Position numbers and translations under genes: made by a program. The notes under the pieces were generated by a model that had not been told where the DNA came from, did not search any database, and worked only from the letters and a program-made list of their open reading frames with translations. A stretch of 40,280 bases of DNA from Castellaniella sp. (GTDB lineage Bacteria; Pseudomonadota; Gammaproteobacteria; Burkholderiales; Burkholderiaceae_B): contig JAHRWZ010000001.1 in assembly GCA_019104865.1 (NCBI GenBank), positions 1 to 40,280 of the forward strand, written 5' to 3'. The stretch's first letter is position 1. Each line of letters starts with the position of its first letter. This document shows, one piece after another, positions 28,870 through 37,441 of the stretch.

Positions 28870-30366
28870 TTAGAATCGAGGAATGTCGGGAAAGCTCAGC
28901 TCACCCTGATGGACATGCATTTTTCCATACTCGGCGCAACGCACCAGGGTCGGAATGAGCTTGAGCGGATTGAGCAGGCCGTAAGGGTCGAATGCCCGCT
29001 TGAGCGCCGAGAACGCGTCGAGTTCCTCGCGCGAGAACTGTGAGCACATCTGGTTCATCTTCTCGAGGCCCACCCCGTGTTCCCCCGTGATGGTGCCCCC
29101 CACCCGGACACAGAGTTCCAGGATGGCCGCGCCAAAGGATTCCGCGCGTTCGACCTCGTCGGGCTGGTTGGCATCGAACAGAATGAGCGGATGCAGGTTG
29201 CCGTCCCCGGCATGAAAGACATTCGAGCAGCGCAGCTTGAACTGGCCTTCCATATCGGCGATGGCGCTCAGCACTTTGCCCAGATGCCGGCGCGGAATGG
29301 TGCCGTCCATGCAATAGTAGTCGGGCGAGATCCGGCCGGCGGCGGGAAAGGCGTTTTTGCGGCCGGCCCAGAATTTCAACCGTTCAGTCTCGGAGGAAGA
29401 CACCTGCAGCCGGGTCGCGCCGGCCTCTCGCAACAAGGCCTCGACCCGGGCGATCTCTTCGGCGACCTCGTCGGGCGTGCCATCGGACTCGCACAGCAGG
29501 ATGGCCTCGGCATCCAGGTCGTAGCCGGCCTTCACAAAGGGCTCGACCATGTGCACCGCGCGCTTGTCCATCAGTTCCAGCCCGGCCGGGATGATGCCGT
29601 CGGCGATGATGCGCGTCACGCCCTCGCCCGCCACCTCCACCCCGGGGAAGCTGGCCATCACCACCTGCGCCAGCTGTGGACGCGGAATCAGGCGCACGGT
29701 GACTTCGGTCACCAGCCCCAGCATGCCCTCGGAGCCGATGAACGCCTGCAACAAATTCAGGCCCGGCGCATCGGGCGCCTCGCCCCCGAGCTCGATGACT
29801 TCGCCCTCGATGGTGACCATCCGCACCCGCAGCACGTTGTGTACCGTCAAGCCGTACTTCAGGCAATGCACCCCGCCGGAGTTTTCCGCCACGTTGCCGC
29901 CTATCGAGCAGGCGATCTGGCTGGAAGGATCGGGCGCGTAGTACAGGCCATGGGGCGCGGCCGCCTCGGAGATCGCCAGATTGCGCACGCCGGGCCCCAC
30001 CACAGCCATACAGGTTTCGGGGTCCAGGCGCACGATGCGGTTCAATTTGGCCAGCCCGATCACCACACCCTGCGGGTGCGGGGTGGCGCCCCCTGACAGC
30101 CCGGTGCCGGAACCGCGCGGCACCACCGGCACATTGTGCTCGTGACAGGCCTTCAGCAGTTCAATGACCTGCGCCTCGTTTTCCGGCAGCACCACCACAG
30201 GCGGCAGTTCACGGTACAGCGACAGGCCGTCGCACTCGTAGACGCGTGTCTGATCGACCCGCGTCAGGATGCAGTGAGCCGGCAATTTCTGGCCGATCCG
30301 GGCCAGAAAACCGGGAAAATCCGGCACGATGGCATGTGGTTCGGTGACCGGGGAAGCGATGTCCAT
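28870..30366 (-). CDS. glcD: Glycolate oxidase subunit GlcD
   Basis: A 498-residue FAD-linked oxidase. PCMH FAD-binding motifs: PVVPRGSGTGLSGGATP and DPSSQIACSIGGNVAENSGG. The C-terminal cap has the conserved HAGDGNLHPLILFD and GTITGEHGVGLEK motifs. It oxidises glycolate, and often D-lactate, as the catalytic subunit with GlcE and GlcF. AAGGAAA lies before the ATG at 30366. A separate flavoenzyme of the same superfamily lies 15 bp upstream in the same direction. Confidence 0.94.
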   Translation of the reverse strand: MDIASPVTEPHAIVPDFPGFLARIGQKLPAHCILTRVDQTRVYECDGLSLYRELPPVVVLPENEAQVIELLKACHEHNVPVVPRGSGTGLSGGATPHPQGVVIGLAKLNRIVRLDPETCMAVVGPGVRNLAISEAAAPHGLYYAPDPSSQIACSIGGNVAENSGGVHCLKYGLTVHNVLRVRMVTIEGEVIELGGEAPDAPGLNLLQAFIGSEGMLGLVTEVTVRLIPRPQLAQVVMASFPGVEVAGEGVTRIIADGIIPAGLELMDKRAVHMVEPFVKAGYDLDAEAILLCESDGTPDEVAEEIARVEALLREAGATRLQVSSSETERLKFWAGRKNAFPAAGRISPDYYCMDGTIPRRHLGKVLSAIADMEGQFKLRCSNVFHAGDGNLHPLILFDANQPDEVERAESFGAAILELCVRVGGTITGEHGVGLEKMNQMCSQFSREELDAFSALKRAFDPYGLLNPLKLIPTLVRCAEYGKMHVHQGELSFPDIPRF

Positions 30367-30381
30367 GCAGTTTCCTTGTGC

Positions 30382-31797
30382 TCAGGCCACCGAGGGCGGC
30401 AGCATCTTGCCCGGATTGAGGGTGTTGCGCGGGTCCAGCGCTGTCTTTAGCGCGCGCATGACGTCGAGCGCATCGGCGCCGTGTTCCGCCTGCATGAAAA
30501 CCTGCTTGTGCAGACCCACGCCATGTTCTCCCGTGCACGTGCCTTCCATGGCGATGGCACGTTCGACCAGCCGGTGATTCAGGCGTTCGGACTCGTTCCA
30601 TTCGGCATCGCTGTCCGGATCCAGCAGCATCAGCACGTGGAAATTGCCGTCGCCCACGTGCCCCACGATGGTGTAGGGAAAAGGCGCGGCATCCAGTTCG
30701 CGCGCGGTCTCGCCCACGCATTCGGCCAGCCGGGAAATCGGCACACAGACGTCCGTCGTACTGGCGCGGCACCCGGGGCGCAGCTGCACGCCCGCGAAAT
30801 ACGCGTTGTGCCGCGCCGTCCACAGGCGGTTGCGGTCTTCCGGGCGTTCCGCCCAGTCGAAATCCTGGCCGCCAAGATCGCCCGTGATCTGCTGGACCAG
30901 TTCGGCCTGCTCGCGCACGCCTGCGGGGCTGCCGTGGAATTCGAACAGCAGCAAGGGCGATTCGCGCAGGGCCAGATGGCTGTAGCGGTTGGTGGCACGC
31001 ACGGCGCCGACGTCCATGAATTCCACCCGGGCGATCGGGACACCCATCTGGATGATCTGGATGACGCTGCGCACGGCCGAATCCAGATCGGGAAAATTGC
31101 AGACGGCGGCCGACACGGCCTCTGGCTGCGGATACAACCGCACCGTCACTTCGACAATAATGCCCAGCGTGCCTTCGCTGCCCACGAACAGGCGGGTCAG
31201 GTCGTAGCCCGACGAGGACTTGCGCGCCCGGTTGGCGGTTTCGATGATGCGCCCGTCGGCCGTGACGACCTTCAGGGACATGACGTTCTCGCGCATGGTC
31301 CCGTAGCGCACGGCGTTGGTGCCGGACGCGCGCGTCGCCGACATGCCGCCCAGACTGGCGTCCGCCCCCGGATCGATGGGAAAGAACAGGCCGGTTTCGC
31401 GCAAGGATTCGTTCAGCTGCTTGCGCGTGACGCCCGCCTGCACCGTGGCGGTGAAGTCTTCGGCATGTACGTTCAGGATCTTGTTCATGCCCGATAGATC
31501 CAGGCAAACCCCACCCTGCACCGCCAGCAGATGGCCTTCCAGCGAAGAACCCGCGCCATAGGGAATCAGGGCGATCCGATGGTCGTTGCAATGGCGCGCC
31601 ACCCAGGCGACCTCGTCCACGGACTGCGCGAACACCACGACGTCGGGCAGCATCGCCGGATAAGGCGACTCGTCACGGCCATGATGATCGCGCACCGGTT
31701 GCGCAGTCGAGCATCGCTCGCCAAATCGCTGCCGCAGGGTTGCCAGAAAGCCTTCCGGCAACGGTCGCGGCTGCTGTACCAAATGCAGTGTATCCAT
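30382..31797 (-). CDS. FAD-binding oxidoreductase, D-lactate dehydrogenase (cytochrome) type
   Basis: A 471-residue protein of the same FAD-oxidase superfamily as GlcD but a different subgroup (LDHD/Dld2-like). FAD motifs are IPYGAGSSLEGHLLAVQGG and PGADASLGGMSATRASGTNA, and the cap contains VGHVGDGNFHVLMLLD and GTCTGEHGVGLHKQ. It probably oxidises D-lactate or another D-2-hydroxy acid and passes electrons to the respiratory chain. ATG at 31797 gives the usual N-terminus. It sits between aroG (61 bp upstream) and glcD (15 bp downstream), with no terminator visible on either side. Substrate is inferred from family only. Confidence 0.88.
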   Translation of the reverse strand: MDTLHLVQQPRPLPEGFLATLRQRFGERCSTAQPVRDHHGRDESPYPAMLPDVVVFAQSVDEVAWVARHCNDHRIALIPYGAGSSLEGHLLAVQGGVCLDLSGMNKILNVHAEDFTATVQAGVTRKQLNESLRETGLFFPIDPGADASLGGMSATRASGTNAVRYGTMRENVMSLKVVTADGRIIETANRARKSSSGYDLTRLFVGSEGTLGIIVEVTVRLYPQPEAVSAAVCNFPDLDSAVRSVIQIIQMGVPIARVEFMDVGAVRATNRYSHLALRESPLLLFEFHGSPAGVREQAELVQQITGDLGGQDFDWAERPEDRNRLWTARHNAYFAGVQLRPGCRASTTDVCVPISRLAECVGETARELDAAPFPYTIVGHVGDGNFHVLMLLDPDSDAEWNESERLNHRLVERAIAMEGTCTGEHGVGLHKQVFMQAEHGADALDVMRALKTALDPRNTLNPGKMLPPSVA

Positions 31798-31858
31798 GTT
31801 CGATCCTGAAAACGGGATTCGTCGGGTCAACCGGATCGGGCGGCTGACAGGCAAGGCA

Positions 31859-32953
31859 TCAGGCGGCACTGCCGACCGATTCGCGATCGGCGGTGGCCAG
31901 CCGCTGACGACGCACGCGCACGGCAGCCGCCAGGCGATCCAGCAGCGCTACCGAGGTATCCCAGTCGACACAGCCATCGGTGATGCTCTGACCATACACC
32001 AGCGGGCGCCCCGGAACCAGGTCCTGACGGCCGCCCACCAGATGACTTTCGATCATGACGCCGAACAGGCGGGAATCCCCCGCCTCGACCTGCCGGCAGA
32101 TGTCCTCGACGACCTCGGGTTGGCGAGTGTAATCCTTATGGCTGTTGGCGTGGCTGGCATCCACCATGATGCGTGCGGGCATACCCGCCTTTTCCAGGGC
32201 CTGGGCCGCCGCCTGCACGTGTTCGGCCTGATAATTGGGGGCCTTGCCGCCGCGCAGGATGATGTGGCAGTCCTCGTTGCCGCGGGTGGACACGATGGCC
32301 GAATGGCCGCCCTTCGTCACCGACAGAAAATAATGGGAGTTCGATGCCGCTTTCATGGCGTCGATGGCGATGCGCGTATCCCCCGTCGTACCGTTCTTGA
32401 AGCCCACCGGGCACGACAGCCCGGACGCCAGCTCACGGTGCACCTGACTTTCGGTCGTGCGCGCGCCAATGGCCCCCCAAGACACCAGATCGGCAATATA
32501 TTGCGGCGTGATCATGTCCAGGAATTCGCAGCCGGCCGGCAGACCCAGCGCATTGATGTGGATCAGCAGTTCGCGGGCGGTGCGCAGGCCCTGGTTGATG
32601 TCGAAGCTGCCGTCCAGGCCCGGGTCGTTGATCAGTCCCTTCCAGCCGACTGTGGTGCGAGGCTTCTCGAAGTACACCCGCATGATGATCTCCAGATCGG
32701 CGGCGTACTTCTGGCGTTGTTCCACCAGCAGGCGGGCGTATTCCATGGCGGCCTTGGTGTCGTGAATGGAGCACGGCCCGATCACCACCACCAGGCGGTC
32801 GCTCTGGCCATACAGCACGTCGTGCACGGCATGCCGCGCATCATGCACGGTGCCGGAAATCGCCGGTGTGCAGGGAAACTCGCGCATCACGTGCGCGGGC
32901 GGCGCCAGTTCACGGATTTCCCGGATGCGGATATCGTCGGTATTGTGTGACAC
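31859..32953 (-). CDS. aroG: 3-deoxy-7-phosphoheptulonate (DAHP) synthase, class I, AroG type
   Basis: A 364-residue class I-alpha DAHP synthase, the first enzyme of the shikimate pathway (phosphoenolpyruvate plus erythrose 4-phosphate). It is very close to E. coli AroG: GPCSIHD with metal-ligand Cys61, RVYFEKPRTTVGWKGLINDP, IGARTTESQVHRELASGLSC and HIILRGGKAPNY. The extended N-terminus is the allosteric region of Phe/Tyr-sensitive enzymes. It starts with GTG at 32953, with GGAG upstream. Expression is predicted to be controlled by the Phe/Tyr leader peptide and attenuator described separately. Confidence 0.96.
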   Translation of the reverse strand: MSHNTDDIRIREIRELAPPAHVMREFPCTPAISGTVHDARHAVHDVLYGQSDRLVVVIGPCSIHDTKAAMEYARLLVEQRQKYAADLEIIMRVYFEKPRTTVGWKGLINDPGLDGSFDINQGLRTARELLIHINALGLPAGCEFLDMITPQYIADLVSWGAIGARTTESQVHRELASGLSCPVGFKNGTTGDTRIAIDAMKAASNSHYFLSVTKGGHSAIVSTRGNEDCHIILRGGKAPNYQAEHVQAAAQALEKAGMPARIMVDASHANSHKDYTRQPEVVEDICRQVEAGDSRLFGVMIESHLVGGRQDLVPGRPLVYGQSITDGCVDWDTSVALLDRLAAAVRVRRQRLATADRESVGSAA

Positions 32954-32994
32954 GGTCTTGCTCCAATCATGAATCCGGTGTTCAGGGCAGCAAC

Positions 32995-33026
32995 AAAAAA
33001 GCCGCCTGGCATCGCCGGCGGCTTTT
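32995..33026 (-). terminator. Attenuator terminator upstream of aroG
   Basis: Minus strand AAAAGCCGCC and GGCGGCTTTT arms form a 10-bp stem with a 10-nt loop and a run of six Ts, between the leader peptide stop and aroG. It forms the 3:4 hairpin of the attenuator. Readthrough is needed for aroG expression. Confidence 0.88.
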
Positions 33027-33117
33027 GGGGAATTTGTTGACTACCTGAATGTACAGCGATTCCCTTCCTCCACCAGCGGCTTCAGAAACGGAAAAAAATA
33101 AAAGAAATAGGGAATCG
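33014..33117 (-). promoter_or_regulatory. Phe/Tyr attenuator pairing elements of the aroG leader
   Basis: Region 1 (33117-33109, CGATTCCCT) lies in leader codons 3-6 and pairs perfectly over 9 bp with region 2 (33065-33057, AGGGAATCG). Region 2 can instead pair with region 3: GGGAAT with ATTCCC (33033-33028), extended by GCTGGTGG (33077-33070) with CCGCCGGC (33021-33014), eight pairs including two G-T wobbles. The latter overlaps the left arm of the terminator, so 2:3 pairing is an antiterminator. Ribosome stalling at the Phe/Tyr codons would cover region 1 and allow aroG expression. Confidence 0.75.
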
Positions 33118-33124
33118 AGTGCAT
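33041..33124 (-). CDS. aroG leader peptide, Phe/Tyr-rich (27 residues)
   Basis: A 27-codon frame (ATG at 33124, TAG at 33041) starting MHSIPYFFYFFPFLK: five Phe and two Tyr codons lie between codons 6 and 13. This is the pattern of amino acid biosynthetic leaders such as pheL. It is followed by a full attenuator and then aroG, whose product makes the precursor of Phe and Tyr. AGGA lies 8 nt upstream of the ATG, but the same bases look like a -10 box (see promoter). It is too short for normal gene finding. Confidence 0.8.
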   Translation of the reverse strand: MHSIPYFFYFFPFLKPLVEEGNRCTFR

Positions 33125-33130
33125 TGGATG

Positions 33131-33159
33131 ATCCTAGCACAACAAAAAGCGACAGGCAA
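33131..33159 (-). promoter_or_regulatory. Candidate promoter of the aroG leader
   Basis: Minus strand -35 TTGCCT (33159-33154), 17-bp spacer ending in TGC, extended -10 TAGGAT (33136-33131). The start would fall about 7 nt later, on the A of the leader ATG at 33124, so the leader would be translated without a ribosome binding site. An upstream promoter using AGGA as ribosome binding site is the alternative. Confidence 0.45.
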
Positions 33160-33222
33160 GAATGAATGAACTAGAGAGGGGCCGAAACCGTCGACAGCCA
33201 GAAGCTATTGATTCGATATGAA

Positions 33223-33250
33223 TTGATTAGTACACTAATGATTCTATAAT
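33223..33250 (+). promoter_or_regulatory. Promoter of the ehuBCDA operon
   Basis: -35 TTGATT (33223-33228), 16-bp spacer, consensus -10 TATAAT (33245-33250). The region is AT-rich relative to the window. The operator-like inverted repeat lies between the two hexamers. Start expected near 33257. Confidence 0.75.
33226..33239 (+). promoter_or_regulatory. EctR-like operator in the ehu promoter
   Basis: ATTAGT-AC-ACTAAT: perfect 6-bp arms with a 2-bp centre, between the -35 and -10. On the minus strand it reads ATTAGT-GT-ACTAAT, sharing the core TTAGT-GT-ACTA with the EctR1 operator of methylotrophs, as I recall it (TATTTAGT-GT-ACTATATA). An ectR gene is in the window. Confidence 0.55.
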
Positions 33251-33260
33251 AGATGGTTCC

Positions 33261-33299
33261 GGCAGCGATTATTTCATGCAGATGAATAATTTCGCTGCC
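33261..33299 (+). promoter_or_regulatory. 5'-terminal hairpin of the ehuB mRNA
   Basis: GGCAGCGA (33261-33268) pairs with TCGCTGCC (33292-33299), and an inner TTATTTCAT/ATGAATAA stem extends it, with a bulge and a GCAG loop. It starts about 4 nt after the predicted transcription start. It could stabilise the mRNA or act as a leader control element. Confidence 0.5.
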
Positions 33300-33358
33300 A
33301 CCCGGACGAGGCCAGATGACTTGGCCCTCATGTCTCACACGGAACCAGGAGCCCCACC

Positions 33359-34219
33359 ATGAACACCTCCCTGAAATCCTGCCTGCTGGCCACTGCCGCC
33401 GCCAGCACGCTTGGCCTGGCCCCCACCGCCCAATCCGCCGATCTGGCCGCCATCCAGAAATCCGGTACGATCCGCATCGCCATCGCCAACGAGATCCCTT
33501 ATGGCTACATGGACCTGAATGGCCAGGCCAAGGGCGTCGGCCCCGATGTGGCAAAGCACATCGCCAAGGCCCTGGGGATCCCGAAGATCCAATGGACCAC
33601 CACCAGCTTCGGCTCGCTGATTCCAGGCCTGCAGGCGGATCGCTATGACATGGTGGCCGCCGAGATGGCGATCCTGCCGCAACGCTGCCAGCAGGTCGCC
33701 TTCTCGGAACCTGATAGCTCCTATGGCGAAGGCCTGCTGGTCGCCAAGGGCAACCCCGAGAATCTCCATGACTATGGCAACTTCGCCAAATCAGGCCACA
33801 AGATCGCCATCATGGCGGGTGCCGACCAGCTGGAGATGCTGCAAGCGCTGAAAGTTCCGGCGGACCGGATCGTCACCATCGCCAATAACGCCGACGCCAT
33901 TGCGACGGTCTCCACCGGCCGGGCGGCTGGCTACGCCGCCACCAGCCTGACCGTCAGTCAGCTGGCTACAAAGGGCAAGGGCAAGGTCGAAGCCGCCAGA
34001 GACTTCAAGGATCCGGTCATCAACGGCCAGCCGGTCCGCAGCTGGGGGGGCTTCACTTTTTCCCGGGATTCCGCAAAGCTGCGCGAGGCCGTCAACCAGG
34101 AACTGGCCAAGTTCAAGAAGACGGACACATGGAAACAGATCATGACCCAGTACGGGTTCTCGAGCGAGGACGCCTCGCAATCCTTCCAGCGCACCACGGC
34201 GCAGCTGTGCAAGGGCTGA
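33359..34219 (+). CDS. ehuB: Ectoine/hydroxyectoine ABC transporter substrate-binding protein EhuB
   Basis: A 286-residue periplasmic binding protein of the amino acid (family 3) type, with a Sec signal peptide cleaved near residue 27. The mature protein contains IRIAIANEIPYGYMDLNG, DRYDMVAAEMAILPQRC and FSEPDSSYGEGLLVAKGNP, which match what I recall of EhuB. It delivers ectoine or 5-hydroxyectoine to EhuCD. CAGGAG precedes the ATG. First gene of ehuBCDA, behind a consensus promoter, and convergent with ectoine synthesis genes, which supports the substrate. Confidence 0.87.
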   Translation: MNTSLKSCLLATAAASTLGLAPTAQSADLAAIQKSGTIRIAIANEIPYGYMDLNGQAKGVGPDVAKHIAKALGIPKIQWTTTSFGSLIPGLQADRYDMVAAEMAILPQRCQQVAFSEPDSSYGEGLLVAKGNPENLHDYGNFAKSGHKIAIMAGADQLEMLQALKVPADRIVTIANNADAIATVSTGRAAGYAATSLTVSQLATKGKGKVEAARDFKDPVINGQPVRSWGGFTFSRDSAKLREAVNQELAKFKKTDTWKQIMTQYGFSSEDASQSFQRTTAQLCKG

Positions 34220-34226
34220 ATGACCC

Positions 34227-34898
34227 ATGGACTGGCTGTCGTACCTGCCGCCGCTGCTGACGGGCGCCCGCGTCACCATCGAACTGACGGTGTACTCCAC
34301 CGTGCTGGGGGCGCTGTTTGCCTTTCTCTTCGGCATCGGACGTCTGTCGCGGTCCCGGGCCTGTCGGTGGACCTCGATCTGCGTGATCGAGGTCTTTCGC
34401 GGGACATCCCTGCTGGTTCAGCTCTTCTGGCTGTTCTTCGCCCTGCCGGTCCTGGGCCAGGCGCTGGGCATTGACCTGCGGCTGCCGCCGGTCGCTGCCG
34501 GAACCCTGGCGCTGGCCCTGAATATCGGCGCCTATGGCGCCGAGGTGGTCCGGGGCGCCATCCAGGCAGTACCGCTGAACCAGCACGAGGCGGCAAAGGC
34601 CCTGGATTTCACGCCCCGGCAAACCCTCTGGCGCATCTGCATCCCGCAGGCGGTCCCGGAGATGTTGCCCAGCTTCAGCAACCTGGCCGTCCAGAATCTG
34701 AAGGACACTGCGCTGGTGTCGCTGATCGGCCTGGGCGATATGGCCTTCCAGGCCGAACGCATCCGCAACTTCACGCAGGACAGCGTTTCGGTCTATACCC
34801 TTCTGCTGCTGATGTATTTCGGCATGGCCCTGGTCCTGGCCGCCGGCATGCACGTCCTGGAAGGGCGTGTCGGCCGCTGGCGAGTGGGAAGGAGCTAG
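34227..34898 (+). CDS. ehuC: Ectoine/hydroxyectoine ABC transporter permease EhuC
   Basis: A 223-residue permease of the polar amino acid (HisMQ/GlnP) family with about five membrane helices. ELTVYSTVLGALFAF begins the core, FRGTSLLVQLFWLFFALP is the conserved entry, and the EAA loop is HEAAKALDFTPRQTLWRICIPQAVPEMLP. It pairs with EhuD to form the channel. It starts 7 bp after ehuB and ends 2 bp before ehuD. Confidence 0.87.
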   Translation: MDWLSYLPPLLTGARVTIELTVYSTVLGALFAFLFGIGRLSRSRACRWTSICVIEVFRGTSLLVQLFWLFFALPVLGQALGIDLRLPPVAAGTLALALNIGAYGAEVVRGAIQAVPLNQHEAAKALDFTPRQTLWRICIPQAVPEMLPSFSNLAVQNLKDTALVSLIGLGDMAFQAERIRNFTQDSVSVYTLLLLMYFGMALVLAAGMHVLEGRVGRWRVGRS

Positions 34899-34900
34899 CC

Positions 34901-35596
34901 ATGCTGTTCGGCATCGAATGGAACACCGCCAACGACTGGACGTTCGCCTGGTCCATCCTGCCCATCCTGCTGCATGGGATGGTCGTGACCATCGAGGCGA
35001 CGTTGCTGGGCTTTCTGGTGGGTGCCGCGCTGGGCCTGGTGCTGGCCGGCCTGAAGGCTTCCCGGCTGCGCCTGATTGCCTGGCCGGCGCGCCTGCTGAC
35101 GGAATTCCTGAGGGACACCCCGCTGCTGGTCCAGCTGTTTTTCCTGTATTACGTGCTGCCGGAGTACGGTCTGGTGCTGTCCGCCTTCCTGACCGGCGCA
35201 CTGGCCCTGGGCGTGCAGTACAGCGCCTACATGTCCGAAGTCTATCGCGCCGGCCTGGAGTCGATCACGCAGGGCCAGACCGAAGCCGCCCGGGCACTGG
35301 ATATTTCTCCGCTGCGCACCTTCACTGTGATCATCCTGCCCCAGGCCATTCCACGGATCATCCCGGCGCTGGGCAACTATCTGGTATCCATCATGAAGGA
35401 TGTCCCCGTCCTGTCGGTGGTCTCGATCCTGGAAATGCTGAACGTCGCCCGCATCATCGGCGACCGCAGCTTCAACTACATGGTGCCCTTGACCATGGTC
35501 GGCGTGCTGTACCTGATCCTGACCCTGATCGCCGCAGCCGGCGTGCGTTATCTGGATAAACGGTTGCCCAAGCGCGGCATTCCGCTGCGCGGATGA
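34901..35596 (+). CDS. ehuD: Ectoine/hydroxyectoine ABC transporter permease EhuD
   Basis: A 231-residue permease of the same family as EhuC. It contains FLRDTPLLVQLFFLYYVLP, the EAA loop TEAARALDISPLRTFTVIILPQA, and a C-terminal helix ending in a Lys/Arg tail. A GGAAGGAG ribosome binding site lies before the ATG at 34901, inside the end of ehuC. It is the partner of EhuC. Confidence 0.87.
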   Translation: MLFGIEWNTANDWTFAWSILPILLHGMVVTIEATLLGFLVGAALGLVLAGLKASRLRLIAWPARLLTEFLRDTPLLVQLFFLYYVLPEYGLVLSAFLTGALALGVQYSAYMSEVYRAGLESITQGQTEAARALDISPLRTFTVIILPQAIPRIIPALGNYLVSIMKDVPVLSVVSILEMLNVARIIGDRSFNYMVPLTMVGVLYLILTLIAAAGVRYLDKRLPKRGIPLRG

Positions 35597-35639
35597 ACAT
35601 GGCCCCTGGCCCCTGGCCCCTTCCCCGATAAAGGAATCC

Positions 35640-36470
<831 letters not shown>

Positions 36471-36472
36471 AC

Positions 36473-36489
36473 GGCCGCGCCAGGCGGCC
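36473..36489. terminator. Small hairpin between convergent ehuA and ectD
   Basis: GGCCGC-GCCAG-GCGGCC, a 6-bp GC-rich stem 2 bp after the ehuA stop. No T-run on either strand, so terminator strength is doubtful; it may be bidirectional. Confidence 0.3.
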
Positions 36490-36513
36490 ACACCGGCACC
36501 CGCGTGGCGTGGG

Positions 36514-37416
36514 CTATACCGCGGTCGATACCGGCGTCAGGGCCGCTGCGTGGCGACGCGCCGCAATGTATTCCGGCCGTGGCTTCATGCCGTGGAATGG
36601 CGCCACCAACCGGTTCTCGACGCTGTTGTAGACCATGAAGACATTGCTGCGCGGCCAGGGCGACAGATTGCCCGCCGATCCATGCAGCGTATTGCAGTCG
36701 AAGAACACCACCGAACCCGCAGGTGCCGTCACCGCATGCAGGCCGCCCTGCTCGGCCAGCAGACGCAGGCTTACGGCATCCGGCACACCGACCTTCTGAC
36801 GCCGCAACGACGTCTGATAGTTGTCTTCCGGCGTCTCGCCCACACAGGCCACAAACTGCCGATGCGAACCGGGAATCAGCATCAGCGGCCCATTGAACGG
36901 CGTATTGTCGGTCAGCATGACGGAACAGCTGAGAGCCCGCATCACCGGCATGCCATCCTCGACATGCCAGGTCTCGAAATCCGAATGCCAATAAAATTCC
37001 TTGCCGTCGAGGGCCGGCTTCATGTTGACCCGCGATTGGTGAATGTAGACCTCGGATCCCAGGATCTGCCTGGCCACATGCAACAGCTGCGGATCGCGGG
37101 GCAGGTCCGCCAGCCGCCGGCCCAGTTCGTGCACCCGGAAGATCGAGCGCAAGGCGGTGCCGCCGGGCTCACGGATCACCTCCCCGCCGCCGAGAATCGC
37201 CGGGTCCTGCGCCAGCATCGCTACTTCCTCGCGCAACGCTGCGACCTCCGCGACATCGAAGACCTCCGGCAGGATGAGAAAGCCATCCCGGTCATAGGCC
37301 TGCAACTGATCCTCGCTCAGTGCGTGGGCATAACGCCCGCCGCCATGAACGACCGGATCGCATCGCGCCATCAGGGCTGCTGCACGACTGGTGCGGGATA
37401 CATAACAATCTTTCAT
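36514..37416 (-). CDS. ectD: Ectoine 5-hydroxylase EctD
   Basis: A 300-residue iron(II)/2-oxoglutarate-dependent dioxygenase that converts ectoine to 5-hydroxyectoine. The family signature FYWHSDFETWHVEDGMP holds the first two iron ligands (His, Asp), and the third is His in DCNTLHGSAGN; SVENR follows. The N-terminal part has DGFLILPEVFDVAEVAAL. ATG at 37416 is chosen because AGGAG lies 6 nt upstream; tandem ATG at 37419 and one at 37434 are alternatives. Last gene of the ectRABCD operon. Confidence 0.94.
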   Translation of the reverse strand: MKDCYVSRTSRAAALMARCDPVVHGGGRYAHALSEDQLQAYDRDGFLILPEVFDVAEVAALREEVAMLAQDPAILGGGEVIREPGGTALRSIFRVHELGRRLADLPRDPQLLHVARQILGSEVYIHQSRVNMKPALDGKEFYWHSDFETWHVEDGMPVMRALSCSVMLTDNTPFNGPLMLIPGSHRQFVACVGETPEDNYQTSLRRQKVGVPDAVSLRLLAEQGGLHAVTAPAGSVVFFDCNTLHGSAGNLSPWPRSNVFMVYNSVENRLVAPFHGMKPRPEYIAARRHAAALTPVSTAV

Positions 37417-37441
37417 CATCGACTCCTGCCGCATCCGCGCT

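Noticed and set aside
26737..29043. 768-codon open frame on the plus strand across glcF and glcE
   Set aside because: It is antisense to well-recognised genes, is rich in Arg, Gln, His and Gly, and has no domain; it arises from high G+C codon use.
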